A stretch of DNA of 64,000 nucleotides from Bufo bufo (Eukaryota > Chordata > Amphibia > Anura > Bufonidae): contig NC_053395.1 in assembly GCF_905171765.1 (NCBI RefSeq), forward strand, positions 183,228,156-183,292,155, read 5' to 3'. The notes below the pieces were generated by a model. That model did no database searches. It was not told where the DNA came from and saw only the letters and a program-made list of their open reading frames with translations. Of this stretch, positions 44,614 through 55,910 are shown one piece after another; the stretch's first letter is position 1; each line of letters begins with the position of its first letter. Position numbers and translations under genes: made by a program.

Positions 44614-45810
44614 ACACTAAAAGATAAAAATGAGTGATAAAATTCTAGTCGGAATAACAGAGGGATGACACAAAACATTGTTCTAAGAAAAACTGCTCTA
44701 GAATTGGTGAATACAATTATTTACTAAAGTATATATGTCAGGAGAGCTTAAGGGACCACTTTACCTAATTATTATTATTATTTATTTATTTACTTTCACC
44801 TTTTTACCCTGTGAACCTCTAATTATTTATTTTTCTTTTAGAAAATACACTGGATGTCTGTACAATCATATTTAAATATATAATTGAATGATAAGTAGCA
44901 TTATGAAATATTCTAGAACTTTTGCTGGGCTTGTCAAACCTGCACACCACCTCTGTCTGGAAGTGTAAATTTCCAGGTGCCCCACTGCATTTCAAGGCTT
45001 CGAAAAAAGATAAAATGTGACTGCCTATCCAGTACTAATTAAGGAATTAGCATCAATCATTGTTTTCTAGCGCCCTGTAAATAATTACTGTCAAAAAAAT
45101 TCATTACAAACTTGTCGAGTAATTGTTCTTACCAGGATGGGAAACCTCTTTTAGCGCTTCTTTGTGAAATATTTGCTGACTTCAATCAGACTGAAGACGT
45201 TTGCAGTGATGAAGCCACTAATATGTGCCCTATCAGTCTCTCAGGAATTTCACTGCCCCAGTTTTCACCCTCTACTTGCCAATTAAGCAGCAACATTATG
45301 TATAATAGTAGAAGTCACTTATATTTCCGCATGGCTGTATGCATCAGAAGAGATGACAGTGAGATACTGGTGAATAATTAGACCAGTATTCTAAAGCCTT
45401 AGAAAAACTCAATTTTATTCTATTTTTAGCTTTAGTCCACCTTACTGTGTAATTTTTCTTTCTCCCAATAAGCTGCCGCAACCCCCATGCTCTGAATTAT
45501 CTTAAATTACAAAGCAATGAACAAAATAAATGAGACGACAATGTTTGAAAAGAGAACACATTTAAGGATAATGAGCATCTTGAAAAAGGTCAGTGTATTT
45601 TGTGAGTGTGGAACACGCTGCTTAAATCTGTATTATGAAATAATACAACATTAATTAATCCTCTCCTAGAGCACAAATTTACAGATCTAACCTTTTCAAT
45701 TGTGCCTATTACAAAATACATGTTTCTAAAGCCTAAACTGACCCTAAAATTTTTTTTTTACTGTTCTCAGCAAATATAAGCCCTTTTCATTTTGTGCTTG
45801 GCGGGACTAC
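44614..45810. other. Low-copy intergenic DNA, possibly conserved non-coding
   Basis: From about 44990 to 45710 there is no visible repeat structure. TAATTA, ATTAATTAAT and TAAATTACAAAG motifs occur with balanced composition. The 89-codon ORF at 45112-45381 has no recognisable domain. Any regulatory role is speculation. Confidence 0.3.
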
Positions 45811-46038
45811 CTAGGGCTCATGCACATGGCTATTGGCCGGCTGTGCACGTATTGCGACCCGCAAATTGCGGATCCGCAATACACGGGTTCCAGCCGTTTG
45901 TGCACGCATCACTTGAATGGGTCCGCAATCCAGAAGGTGCAGTGCGGAATAGAGGCACGGAACCCCACGGAAGCACTAGAGATTGCTGTCCCCAGTGCAC
46001 GGAACGTCTGGTACATGTTCATGTGCATGAACCCTTAG
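45811..46038. repeat. MITE with GGGCTCATGCACATG ends
   Basis: CTAGGGCTCATGCACATG and CATGTGCATGAACCCTTAG are inverted copies. Internal CCGCAAATTGCGGATCCGCAA is self-complementary in part. Same family as the 28959 element. Confidence 0.75.
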
Positions 46039-46155
46039 GAGCATATTCAAAAATCATAAGGCCACATATCTGAAATCCAAATGTACTACCTCTTTATTGA
46101 GTTCATATCCACTCCAATTTAGAAAAATCTCTCCTGGAGTTCAGTAATTTATTAC

Positions 46156-46545
46156 AGGGGTTTTACGGTACTTAAATATTGATGGTCTATCCTCAGGATA
46201 GGTCATCAATTCATCAATATCAGATTGGTGGGGTCCAACATCCAGCACCCTCACCAATCAACTGTTTCAGAAAGCCTCTGGTTGTGAAACTATACAGTGG
46301 ATGGAGTCTAAAGCAGAAGGCTCCGTCCACTGTGTAGTGGTCATGGCCGGGCTGCTGCCCTTTCAAGCTGAGCACCAGACACTACACATTGGATGGAGCC
46401 GTCTGTCCACAGTATAGTTTCCAGAGCTGATGGCTACCTGAAACAACCAATAGGTGGGGGTGCCTGGTGTCGGACCCCCACCAATCTGATACTGATGACC
46501 TATACTGAGAATAGGTCATCAAAATCTAAGTTCCTGAAAACCCCT
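46156..46545. repeat. MITE with AGGGGTTTT/AAAACCCCT ends
   Basis: Inner arms also pair: GATGGTCTATCCTCAGGATA with TATACTGAGAATAGGTCATC, and TCAGATTGGTGGGGTCC with GGACCCCCACCAATCTGA. Same family as the 15389 element. Confidence 0.75.
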
Positions 46546-46926
46546 TTATTGCTGGTGTGGTGTGCACAATGAGAGGTTGCGCTTGGAAACAATTGTGTTG
46601 TGAATATGGCCTGAATACCATATTTTTACAATATATACACCAACAGCTAGGCTGAATACATTGTTAAATCGGATGCATATACTTAAAATGATGTACTTAT
46701 GTTCACAGTCATGAGGGGGGATTAAGTCATATAGATTCACACAGCTTCCATTGAATTCAGGTGGACATGAGTAAGCTACCTCTACTGGAGGCTCCTTTGA
46801 AGCACAATGACTAGGTGTCAGAAGACAGGGGAAGCAATAGAGTGCTGGGCCCCCATCCTACCATGGATCAGGTCCCATACCAGTTGCAAAGTGTAACACA
46901 TTTGGTTTGGGTGCAAGAAGTGCACC

Positions 46927-47450
46927 TTTAAAGAGGACCTTTCATCGGTCCAAACATTGTGAACTAAGTATCAAGACATATACAGTGGCGCCCAGGGATC
47001 TCACTACACTTCCTATTATCCCTGGGCGCCGCTCCGTTCTCCCGTTATGTCCTCCGGTATGTTCGGGGACTTGGTTATAGTAGGAGGAGACTGCCCTTGT
47101 TCTGCTGGGCGTCTCCTTCTCCTAGACTGTAGCGCTGGCCAATCGCATTGCAGAGCTCACAGCCTGGGAGAAAAAACCTCCCAGGCTGTGAGCTCTGCGC
47201 TGCGAATGGCCAGCGCTACAGCCTAGGAGAAGGAGACGCCCAGCAGAACAAGGGCAGACTCCGCCTACTATAACCAAGTCCCCTAAGTCTCCGCCTACTA
47301 TAACCAAGTCCCCGAACATACCGGAGGACATAACAGGAGAACGGAGCGGCGCGCAGGGATAATAGTAAGTGCAGTGAGATCCCTGGGCGCCGCTGTATAT
47401 GTCATGATACTTAGTTCACAATGTTTAATCCGATGAAAGGTCCTCTTTAA
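46927..47450. repeat. 0.5-kb foldback element with TTAA ends
   Basis: TTAAAGAGGACCTTTCATCGG and CCGATGAAAGGTCCTCTTTAA mark the ends. The arms are complementary almost to the centre near 47172 (GCCTGGGAGAAAAAACCTCCCAGGC). The right arm has a tandem duplication of about 30 bp (CTCCGCCTACTATAACCAAG twice). The end resembles the 5173 MITE (AAAGAGGACCT). Confidence 0.85.
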
Positions 47451-47908
47451 GTTCCTCTGAACATAATAATTGTTGAATGTTTGACTGCAGTACAGGATGC
47501 AACAACTGACCTGATCGCATTGGTGTTTGATGGATCAGTTTTAAATATTGGGAGGGGGGTGGAAGGCTTGGTAAGATTAGTTAAACCATAAAAAATCTCA
47601 GATCTTCACACTTGATAGGTTGCTAAACATTGCAATGGTTGCTCAAAGTCCAAGCAATAAGATTTTAGTTTTCACAACTTCTCATATATTTTCAACCCAA
47701 ACTATATATTGCCTGTAGTAAAACAGGTCCAAATTAAGCCCATGTATACATTACATCATCATGAGTTCTTGTAATTTGGATTTAATAAGAAAGGGGAGGC
47801 TATTGAAGCTAAATTGTCTAGATTGAAACTTGGAAAAGTCATTAATTAAAAGCTATGGACACCTTTGGGGCAATTCTTTTTATGATTGTGTATTATACGG
47901 GTAAATGT

Positions 47909-48796
47909 AACGGATCTCCTAGCACCCCGACCGGGTACCTCCGTTGATAGATGCTCCTAGTGCTTTCCGAGGACTCCAAGCACTCCACTTGACATCGTAC
48001 GCACTGCAGACCCCACGAACCGCCGAAGCTTGGTTGAGGTCTCACCGTCTCCTACCCACCCTGGACCTACGACAAGGCTCCAGTAGGTGAACCTCTCCTA
48101 AAACCAGAGAGCAGGAACAGCTCTTACAAGAGCTAGTAGTTATAGCCAGGGGAGTATAGCAAATCTCCCAGCGTATAGCAATCCCCCAGTGTCGATCAGT
48201 TACCCAAACACCAGCCTCAACATGATGAAGGATAAAACAGGCACTCTTTATTGAGGGCTACCCGCCCGTATTTATGCAGGTCCCCATCTGGTGGACACGC
48301 CCCTAGGGGACCAGAGGGAAGACTGTGACACAGGACAGATACGTAGCAACTCAGGATACACAGACACAACACATCCCCACAATGCATCATGGTTTCCTCC
48401 TCTCTGCCCTGGAGACACCCGAGGAGCAATTCAATTATCTCTCAGGACAAAGGGAAATCGCCAATACACATGTGGAGACAACAGGACAGAAATCACCACC
48501 CAAACACACAATGTCACACCCCCACAGCAAACACAGACATTTAACATATCCCCAGATAGCTCAAGTCTGAGTGCATATCATTAGGTGAATGGCACTCAGA
48601 ATACACGAATACAATAAAATTAGCTATCTGGGTACCCTCACATAACAAAATACAATTCCAAAGACAGATTTAAGCTGTGCGGCCGGTCTGTCTTCTCCTT
48701 TAAAGTTAGTATGGGCAATAATCCTGAGGCAAGAGGCTGGTAAACAGGCCTCTCCAAAACCTAGTGGTGAGGTTGGTTTCGCCACACACGGGTATT
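47909..48796 (-). mobile_element. LTR of the same family as 30552, minus strand
   Basis: Plus-strand start TGTAACGGATCTCC mirrors the end of the 30552 LTR, and about 270 bp match it in reverse (CGACCGGGTACC, GACTCCAAGCACTCC, GGAGACGGTGAG in reverse). A TGTGGCGAAACC end (minus strand) near 48796 would give TG...CA. CGGGT lies directly right of the end, but on the left it is separated from the element by AAA, so the duplication is imperfect. No internal coding region. Confidence 0.6.
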
Positions 48797-50010
48797 TGTT
48801 AAGTACTGATTGGATCTGTCCCTTTAATTCTGTTCCTTTTTGTTATTACCATTCTGTGTAATGATGTGCCTTGTAATGTAGTACCCATCCCCGTTGTGCT
48901 AAGACCTCATTCCTGAGTTATCTTAGATACATGTGTGCTGCACACTCAAGGAGGGGCTAACAGGTTTAAACTCATGACACACAGAACTTCATCCTAGGTA
49001 GAGTGTAAGTATTATTTTGCCCTATCTCTTGTACACCTTGGAGTGTCGGTCATGTGTTATAACGTGGTAGACAGCCATGTGTTATAGCATGATCGACTGG
49101 AACCATACCCCATATTTAGGCTAATGATGTTGATTTACTTTTTATTATTCTATATGTGATTTGTCTATGTTATCTTATATTTATTCACATTTAGTAAATA
49201 TATTTATTCACTTAGCCTGCCTAAGCTTATTCATTCTCAAATCTTTTGAATTCACGTTACGTTACAGATTGCATTCTACACAGTTTGGAATAAAAAATAT
49301 TTTTTCAATTGGTTTTTATTAAAAAATGTTCAACTGTTTTTGAGATACAAGTGTTAAAAAGACATCTGTTTGGAGAATATCATTTCTCAGTCCCGTCAGC
49401 TCAAGTGTAGATCTTATCTCTCATCTCTTGACTTCATAAACACTCATTTAAGGAATACTCTTATCAGTTTGATAAGCGATTAGTTATAATGAGTGTTTAT
49501 GAGGTCAGGAGATCAGAAATAATGCTTCAAATGAGCTGTCAGCTGACAAGACTAAGAAGAGATACCCTTCCTTGGATGCCTCTTTGCCTTTCTAGTGCTA
49601 TCAACTACCCCCTAAATTTAAGGCTTTATGCAACAGGATTGTCTCTCATTCACGCCACTTTCTTTCACACTTTCAAATGTCAAATCTTAGCCGCATTTAC
49701 AGAAATTTTACCAAACATGAACAAAATTGCAATTGCTAGGATGGAATGAGGGCTAGGCTAGAATTCATCTAAAATATTATACCCATGCTCACTTCCTGGT
49801 AGCCCTCAAATCTCTCAGCAACCTGGTCTTCACAGGATGGAAATATACTTCATAATAAAAATTTAACAATCCTTCATGACAAATGTTTTATTGTCTCCTG
49901 ATATTTTGGTATTTTCTACATTACAATGTGATACAAACAAGTCAAACACTACATATGCAATATAGTGCTGAATATCTTTGGGTCCACACATCTACAGAGT
50001 ATATGAGCAT
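48797..50010. other. Intergenic DNA, with an old dispersed repeat
   Basis: About 49265-49700 is a diverged copy of the repeat at 39250. It includes an inverted pair ACTTCATAAACACTCATT and AATGAGTGTTTATGAGGTCA (49432-49515). The remainder (48800-49260) has TG-rich copies such as CATGTGTTATA and no gene. Confidence 0.4.
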
Positions 50011-50479
50011 TAGAGATGAGTGAATTTATAAAAAATTCTATTTAGCCGGTTCGATCTGAATTTATTCGTGGTGAATCTCGTTAAAAAACAGCTATTTCCT
50101 GGCTGCAGAGAGCCTTCATAGAGGTTTAGAACACTGTACCTTGCAGTAACATGCATAGGGAGTCTGCTGTGGTAGTGAAACAATGCTGTGAGTCAGTATG
50201 ACATGCAGATGACAGGCGTCGCTCTTAGAATCACTGCACAATTCACTTATTTGGGCAGTTATGGGGCCAAAACTGACCAAATAACAAGTGTGAACTCAGC
50301 ATTACAGGTCCATGTTAGCGTCAAGAAGAAGAACACTCCTTTTACACCGTCGGCAGCTGATTCCACATAGATGTCTACAGAACCTGTTCTATTAAACGCT
50401 TATACAAGTAGAGCCCCCCCCCCCCCCCCTGACAGAGTAGAGAGGGTGTCAGCAATAAGTCTGTGGAGTATCCGCCTTC

Positions 50480-51110
50480 ACTCGGTCAGCATTTGGTCAG
50501 TAATGAGAAGACCACAGAGTGTCTGGAGATGGCAGCAGCATCAGGAGGAGGCCACATAGTGGTACAATCACAGAGTGGAGGTGGCAGCACCATCAGGAGG
50601 CCTCAGAGTGGAACAATGACAGACTTTGGAGGTGGCGGCAGCAGCTTTAGGAGGCCACAGAGTGGCACAATGACAGAGTGTGGAGGTGGTGGCAGCATCA
50701 GGAGGAGGCCACAGAGTGGCACAATGACAGAGTCTGGAGGTGGCAGCAGCAGCATCAGGAGGCCACAGAGTGGAAAGGTGACATAGTGTTGAGGAAGCAG
50801 CAGCATCAGGAGACCACAGAGTGGCAAGGTGACATAGTGTGGAGGTGGCAGCAGCATCAGGAGACTACAGATCAGCAGCATCAGGAGACCACAGAGTGGC
50901 AAGGTGACATAGTGTGGAGGTGGCAGCAGCATCAGGAGACTACAGAGTGGCAAGGTGACATAGTGTGGAGCTGGCAGCAGCATCAGGAGACCACAGAGTG
51001 GCAAGGTGACAGTGTGGAGGGGCAGCAGCATCAGGAGACCACAGAGTGGTAAGGTGACATAGTGTCGAGGTGGCAGCAGCATCAGGAGACCACAGAGTGA
51101 ACCGGTGACA
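50480..51110. repeat. Minisatellite, unit about 48-57 bp
   Basis: Repeats of GTGGAGGTGGCAGCAGCATC + AGGAGACCACAGAGTGGCA + AGGTGACATA with length variation. The ORFs over it on both strands (RRPQSGTMTE-type and LCGLLMLLP-type) are products of the tandem repeat, not genes. Confidence 0.92.
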
Positions 51111-51316
51111 GAGGTGGGTGGCAGTACCAATACCAGCTGAAGATGGTGGGTGAAAGAAGGAGCACTTGGCAATAGATGTGTGGCATCAGGCGGGTGGCAG
51201 CATCAGAATAGTAGCTGAGGCAGGTAACCAGAAGAAACCGGTCTCTTTTGTCAAAGTGTTGGTGTGGCAGCATGGATGATCTAGTCTGATGCATCAGGCA
51301 TTGGTGGGTGGAAATC

Positions 51317-51901
51317 CTAGCTGAACCACACTTGATTCATCTTGACAAAGGTCAGTCTTTCCACATTTTGGGTGGACAGGCGAGTTCTTCTTGGGGTAAC
51401 TATTGCCCCCGCTGCACTAAACACCCGCTCTGATGCCACATTACTGGGCGGGCAGGACAGCTTTTCCAGGGTAAACTCTGCCAGTTGCGGCCACAAATCC
51501 AATTTGGCTGCCCAGTAGTACAGCAGATCTTCAATGTGGGGTGGCAGGGTGCTGTCTAAGTATGCCACCACCTGCTGGTTCAGGTCCTGCTCCAGGTCTA
51601 GCTGCTGCTGCTGCTGGTGAGTAGTTTCTTCAGAAAAGGACAGAGGAAGGTTGAGGACAGGTGAGGGCACAGGGCCTGCTCCCGGGCCATGCCAACTAAG
51701 GGTTGTGTCTGACGAACCCACCGACTCTTGGCTGGGGGTGTCTGATGTCACTTGCGATGAAGTCGAAGATCGAGTCAACCATTCAAGAACTGCTGGGTTG
51801 CTGGTCAAGAAGTGACCCCTACTGCCACGCCCCCTTACTCTGCTGCAACCGATGCCTGCGCCCCTCCCCTGTGCAGGGCCTGTCACTTCTCTGTTTGACA
51901 T
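51317..51901 (-). pseudogene. hAT transposase, C-terminal dimerisation part
   Basis: 194 residues from an ATG. The last 70 or so match a hAT C-terminal dimerisation domain: YYWAAKLDLWPQLAEFTLEK, then CPPSNVASERVFSAAG, then a basic RRTRLSTQNVERL and FVKMN. The first 120 residues are Ser/Gln-rich linker. The BED zinc finger and the catalytic RNase-H-like part are missing upstream, where minisatellite DNA follows, so this is an exon relic. It shows that the surrounding element is hAT. Confidence 0.88.
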
Positions 51902-51984
51902 ACTGTTAGATCAAAAAAGTAAATAAAAAGGAAATTAATAATTGCTAAAAAGGGCAGTAATTTTCTCACTTCACCACACAACGA

Positions 51985-53990
51985 CTAATAAGCCCTTTTT
52001 CTTTTTCCCCACTAATGCACGCCAAAAAAGGCTTTAGAACATATAACTGCGGCCGTGAACAGCAAACAATATTTTTTTTTTGACACTAATACACGCCAAT
52101 AATCCCCTTTTTTTTCTCCCACTAATACACAACAAAAAAAGGCTTTAGAACATATAATTGAGGCCGTGAACAGCAAACAATATTTTTTTTTTGCCACTAA
52201 TACACGCCAATAAGCCCTTTTTGTTTTTTCCACTAATACACGCCAAAAAAAGCTTTCATTTTCTCACTTCACCACACAACGGCTAATAAGCCCTTTTTCT
52301 TTTCCCCCAATAATACACACCAAAAAAAGGCTTTAGAAAATATAACTGCTGCCGTGAAGGGCAGGCATGTGCAGGGCCTGTCACTTCTCTGTCTGACATA
52401 CTGTTAGATCAAATAAGTAAATAAAAAGGAAATTAATAATTGCTAAAAAGGGCAGTAATTTTCTCACTTCACCACACAACGACTAATAAGCCCTTTTTCT
52501 TTTTCCCCACTAATGCACGCCAAAAAAAGGCTTTAGAAAATATAACTGCTGCCGTGAAGGGCAAATAATTTTTTTTTGCCACTAATACATGCCAAAAAGG
52601 GCTGTAATTTTCTCACTTCACCACACAATGGCTAAAAAGCCCTTTTTGATTTCCACTAATACAGGTCAAAAAGGGCTTTAGAACATATAACTGCACTGCT
52701 GAACAGCAAATAGGCCCTTATTTTTTTCCACTTATACACGCCACAAAAGGCTTTAGAACATGTAACTGCACCGCTGAACGGCAGATATATATATATTTTT
52801 TGCCACTAATACACGCCAAAAAGGGCTTAGGAACATATAACTGCCAATAATTATAAACACTGGGTAATAATAAAGTAATAGAGAGAGCCTACACTGTATG
52901 AAAATTGATACCCAAACAATAGAACTAAAGCTCCATCTCATAGTAAGAAAACAGTCTTTATTGAATAAATATTATCACATATTATTGGCACATATAAAAA
53001 CAGCAGTAGACGGGCATATTTCAGTGAGGAAAAAACCCGAAGGAGACTGGGGGATCAACACACATGGGCATACAAAAAGTATTGTGGAACAACACATAAA
53101 GGCCAAAAAAGACAAGAAACCCTGGACAAAAAATCCAATAGGAGCATAAGTAGGCAATGTGGAATTCAAGAAGCTCAGAAAAATACCCAAGGTAGGCGCG
53201 CCGATCCCTCAGTCTCCTTCTCCCAACGCCGTTTCGCCAGCAACCTGGCCCTTTTTGTTTTCCACTAATACACGTCAATAAGGGCTTTAGAACATATAAC
53301 TGCACCGCTGAACAGCAAATAGGCCCTTATTTTTTTCCACTTATACACGCCACAAAAGGCTTTAGAACATGTAACTGCACCGCTGAACGGCAGATATATA
53401 TATATTTTTGCCACTAATACACGCCAAAAAGGGCTTTAGAACATATAACTGCACTGCTGAACAGCAAATATATATATTTTTTGCCACTAATACATGCCAA
53501 AAAGGGCTTTAGAACATATAACAGCACTGCTGAACAGCAAATAGGCCCTCAGTTTTTCCACTTACTGTATACATGCCATAAAAGGCTTTAGAACATATAA
53601 CTACACCGCTAAAAGGTAAATAATATATATTTTTTGCCACTAATACATGCCAAAAAGGGCTTTAGAACATATAACTGCACCACTGAACGGCAAAAAAATA
53701 TATATTATTTTGCAACTAATACACGCCAAAAAGGGCTTTAGAACATATAACTGCACTGCTGAACGGCAAATAGGCCCTTTTTTTTTCACTTATACACGCT
53801 ACAAAAGGCTATAGAACATATAACTGCACTGCTGAACGGCAAATAATATATATTTTTGTTCCACTAATACATGCCAAAAAGTGCTGTAATTTTCTCACTT
53901 CACCACTCAACGGCTAATAAGCCCATTTTTCCCCACTAATACAAGCCAAAAAAGATGCTTTAGAACATATAACTGCACCGCACAAGGGCA
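51985..53990. repeat. Minisatellite in hAT element
   Basis: Units of about 60 bp and doublets of about 110-130 bp: CCACTAATACACGCCAAAAA, GGGCTTTAGAACATATAACT, GCACCGCTGAACGGCAAATA, with TTTTCTCACTTCACCACACAA in some. Interrupted at about 52866-53245 by an unrelated insertion. A (TA)n/T-run variant appears in the later copies. Confidence 0.92.
52866..53245 (-). mobile_element. PLE pLTR-like insertion in minisatellite
   Basis: Unrelated DNA between minisatellite units. On the minus strand its first part reads GCCAG-GTTG-CTGGC, then GAAA, then ACGGCGT, i.e. stem II, GAAA and stem III of a hammerhead, but the CUGANGA core would fall in the flanking repeat. The plus-strand part AAAACAGTCTTTATTGAATA resembles amphibian PLE pLTR text. 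Tentative. Confidence 0.4.
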
Positions 53991-54452
53991 AATAAGACAG
54001 AAATATTTCCTTGTAATAAACCCTGTTAATGGCTGTATCAAACAGCACTTACACCCCAATTACCAGAATGGTTTGCTGGAATTACAGAGCTGTATAATGG
54101 CTACCCAGTCAGTGCAGCAAGGGGTAATAGGAATGTTCCTATTACCCAGGCTGTAAACTCCCCTACTGAACCCTGTTCTGTTTCAATAATGTGGAATGAT
54201 GCCTCCCTATCCTTTCCCTGAACTTCTATACAGCAAAAAAATAATAATTTAAGTCTTTTCTAGCACTGTCCCTAGCGCCTGCTGACGTCACCCCCTGTAC
54301 TAAGTACACTGGAAAATAGCTGAATCCAAGATGGCTGAGGCTATTTATAGGGCTGTGACATCACACGGCTGGCTGGCTGCTGATTGGCTGCATGCATGGC
54401 ATTGTGGGCGATCCCTCGTTCCCAGAGTTCCTTGCTCCATGTCCTAACACAT

Positions 54453-54587
54453 ACCCTTGTATGTGCTTAGCAGTCAGGGTGAGCTCTTAGGGTTTTATAG
54501 GGATCACCTTTATGCTCCTTAGTTTGGGATCAAGCGAGTCGGATGTTTATCCATAACTTCCAGCTATCTGCAACATCATCCGTGACA
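54453..54587 (+). repeat. 5' LTR, truncated
   Basis: 135 bp from ACCCTTGTATGTGC to CCGTGACA, colinear with 59077-59211 without indels and with a few substitutions. The first 342 bp of the LTR, including the promoter region, are missing. Confidence 0.9.
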
Positions 54588-54614
54588 TTATAAACCGCCA
54601 TTACCGTCTTAAGC

Positions 54615-55910
54615 ATGGATCCGGTTTCAGCCTTGATTGACCGCATGCAAGGTCTTTCAATGGAGGTAGCAGATCTCCGTAAAACTGTGTCTCAGTTTAA
54701 GGTGACCGGTTCTGCTTGCGTTCATGGAGTTTGTTCCGAGCCTAAGATCTCGCTTCCGGATACGTTCTCCGGGGGTAGTGAGAATTTTGTTCACTTTAGA
54801 GAGGCTTGCAAACTCCATTTTCGCCTACTTCCCCATTCCTCTGGTGATGAGGAGCAGAGGGTGGGGATCATCATCTCGCTGCTCAGGGATAACGCTCAGT
54901 CTTGGGCCTTTTCGCTGCCGGTGGGGGCACGGCCCCTCCGATCGGTGGATGAATTTTTTGTAGCCCTGGGGCAGATATATGATGACCCGGATCGTATTTC
55001 TCTGGCTGAATCTAAACTGCGTCTTTTATGCCAGGGTAGACAGTCCGCAGAGACATATTGTTCTGAATTTCGGAGATGGGCAGCTGATACTGGTTGGAAC
55101 GATGCTGCACTCCGAAGTCAATTTTGCCATGGTCTTTCGGAGGGATTTAAAGATGCATTTGCTTTTCATGAGAGACCTGCCTCGTTGGAGTCTGCCATGT
55201 CTCTAGCTGTTCGTATTGACAGGCGTCTTAGAGAGAGAGGAGAGACCACTCCTTCCTGTCATATTCAGTCCAAGGACAGTGGGGCTGTCTCATTCAGTGC
55301 GTAGGGGCCTCAGTCTCTCTCAATCCCCTCTAAGCAGGAGGCCATGCAGCTGGGTTTGCTTGCCTCTGTTAGTAGAGGATTCAGCTCTCAGAGGAGGGTT
55401 TGTTTCTGTTGTGGGGGTATAAATCATGTGGCTAATGTTTGCCCCTCTAGGAGATTCAGGGAGCTTTCTGAGGGTAATAAAGAAACAAAAAGAAAAAAAA
55501 CCTCTAAAAACTTTCCATTTGCTACTATTGGCAAGGTTGATGCGGAAATTGAAGGTTTGCCGTTTGCTTGTAGTTCTCATTTTCTCCTACCTGCCAGGGT
55601 GGCGCTAGATAGCAAGAACATTGTTTGTGAGATTTTTGTAGATAGTGGAGCAGCTGTCAATCTCATTGATAATCAATTTGCTATAACACATGGTTTCCAG
55701 ATATGCACTTTGGAAAAGGATATACCTGTTTTTGCTATCGATTCTGCACCACTTTCTCAAAAATCGTTAAAGGGCATAGTTCACAATATCCGTTTGACTC
55801 TGAGTGATGCTCATGTTGAGGATATGTCATGTTTCGTCCTAAGCGGATTACCTACTCCTCTAGTGTTGGGGCTACCTTGGCTCACTAAACATAACCCCAC
55901 CATTGATTGA
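54615..55910 (+). pseudogene. Gypsy gag and protease with in-frame stop
   Basis: ATG 27 bp after the LTR. Capsid-like region in residues 1-229 (DTFSGGSENFVHFREAC, then EFFVALGQIYDD, SETYCSEF-type block), ending at TAG 55302-55304. The same frame continues, with MQLG, a CCHC zinc knuckle (CFCCGGINHVANVC) and an aspartic protease site FVDSGAAVNLI, to a TGA at 55908. The TAG lies just before the MQLG block that is normally read through in one gag-pol frame, so it looks like a nonsense mutation. Confidence 0.88.

Larger units (their letters stand above)
50011..54452 (-). mobile_element. hAT element with minisatellites, truncated on the right
   Basis: The left end TAGAGATGAGTGAA resembles the ends of the two complete hAT elements in the window. 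The transposase relic reads on the minus strand, so this left end is the element's 3' end. The right end is lost where the Gypsy LTR begins at 54453. Two minisatellites (50480-51110 and 51985-53990) make up most of the length. Confidence 0.65.

Noticed and set aside
45112..45381. Possible host exon (89-residue ORF)
   Set aside because: No domain, no splice context and no similarity that I recognise; ordinary chance ORF length.
50603..51172. A 189-residue ORF with LCGLLMLLP repeats and its opposite-strand partner of 124 residues
   Set aside because: Both are read-outs of the minisatellite at 50480-51110; the repetition is in the DNA and neither has domain content.
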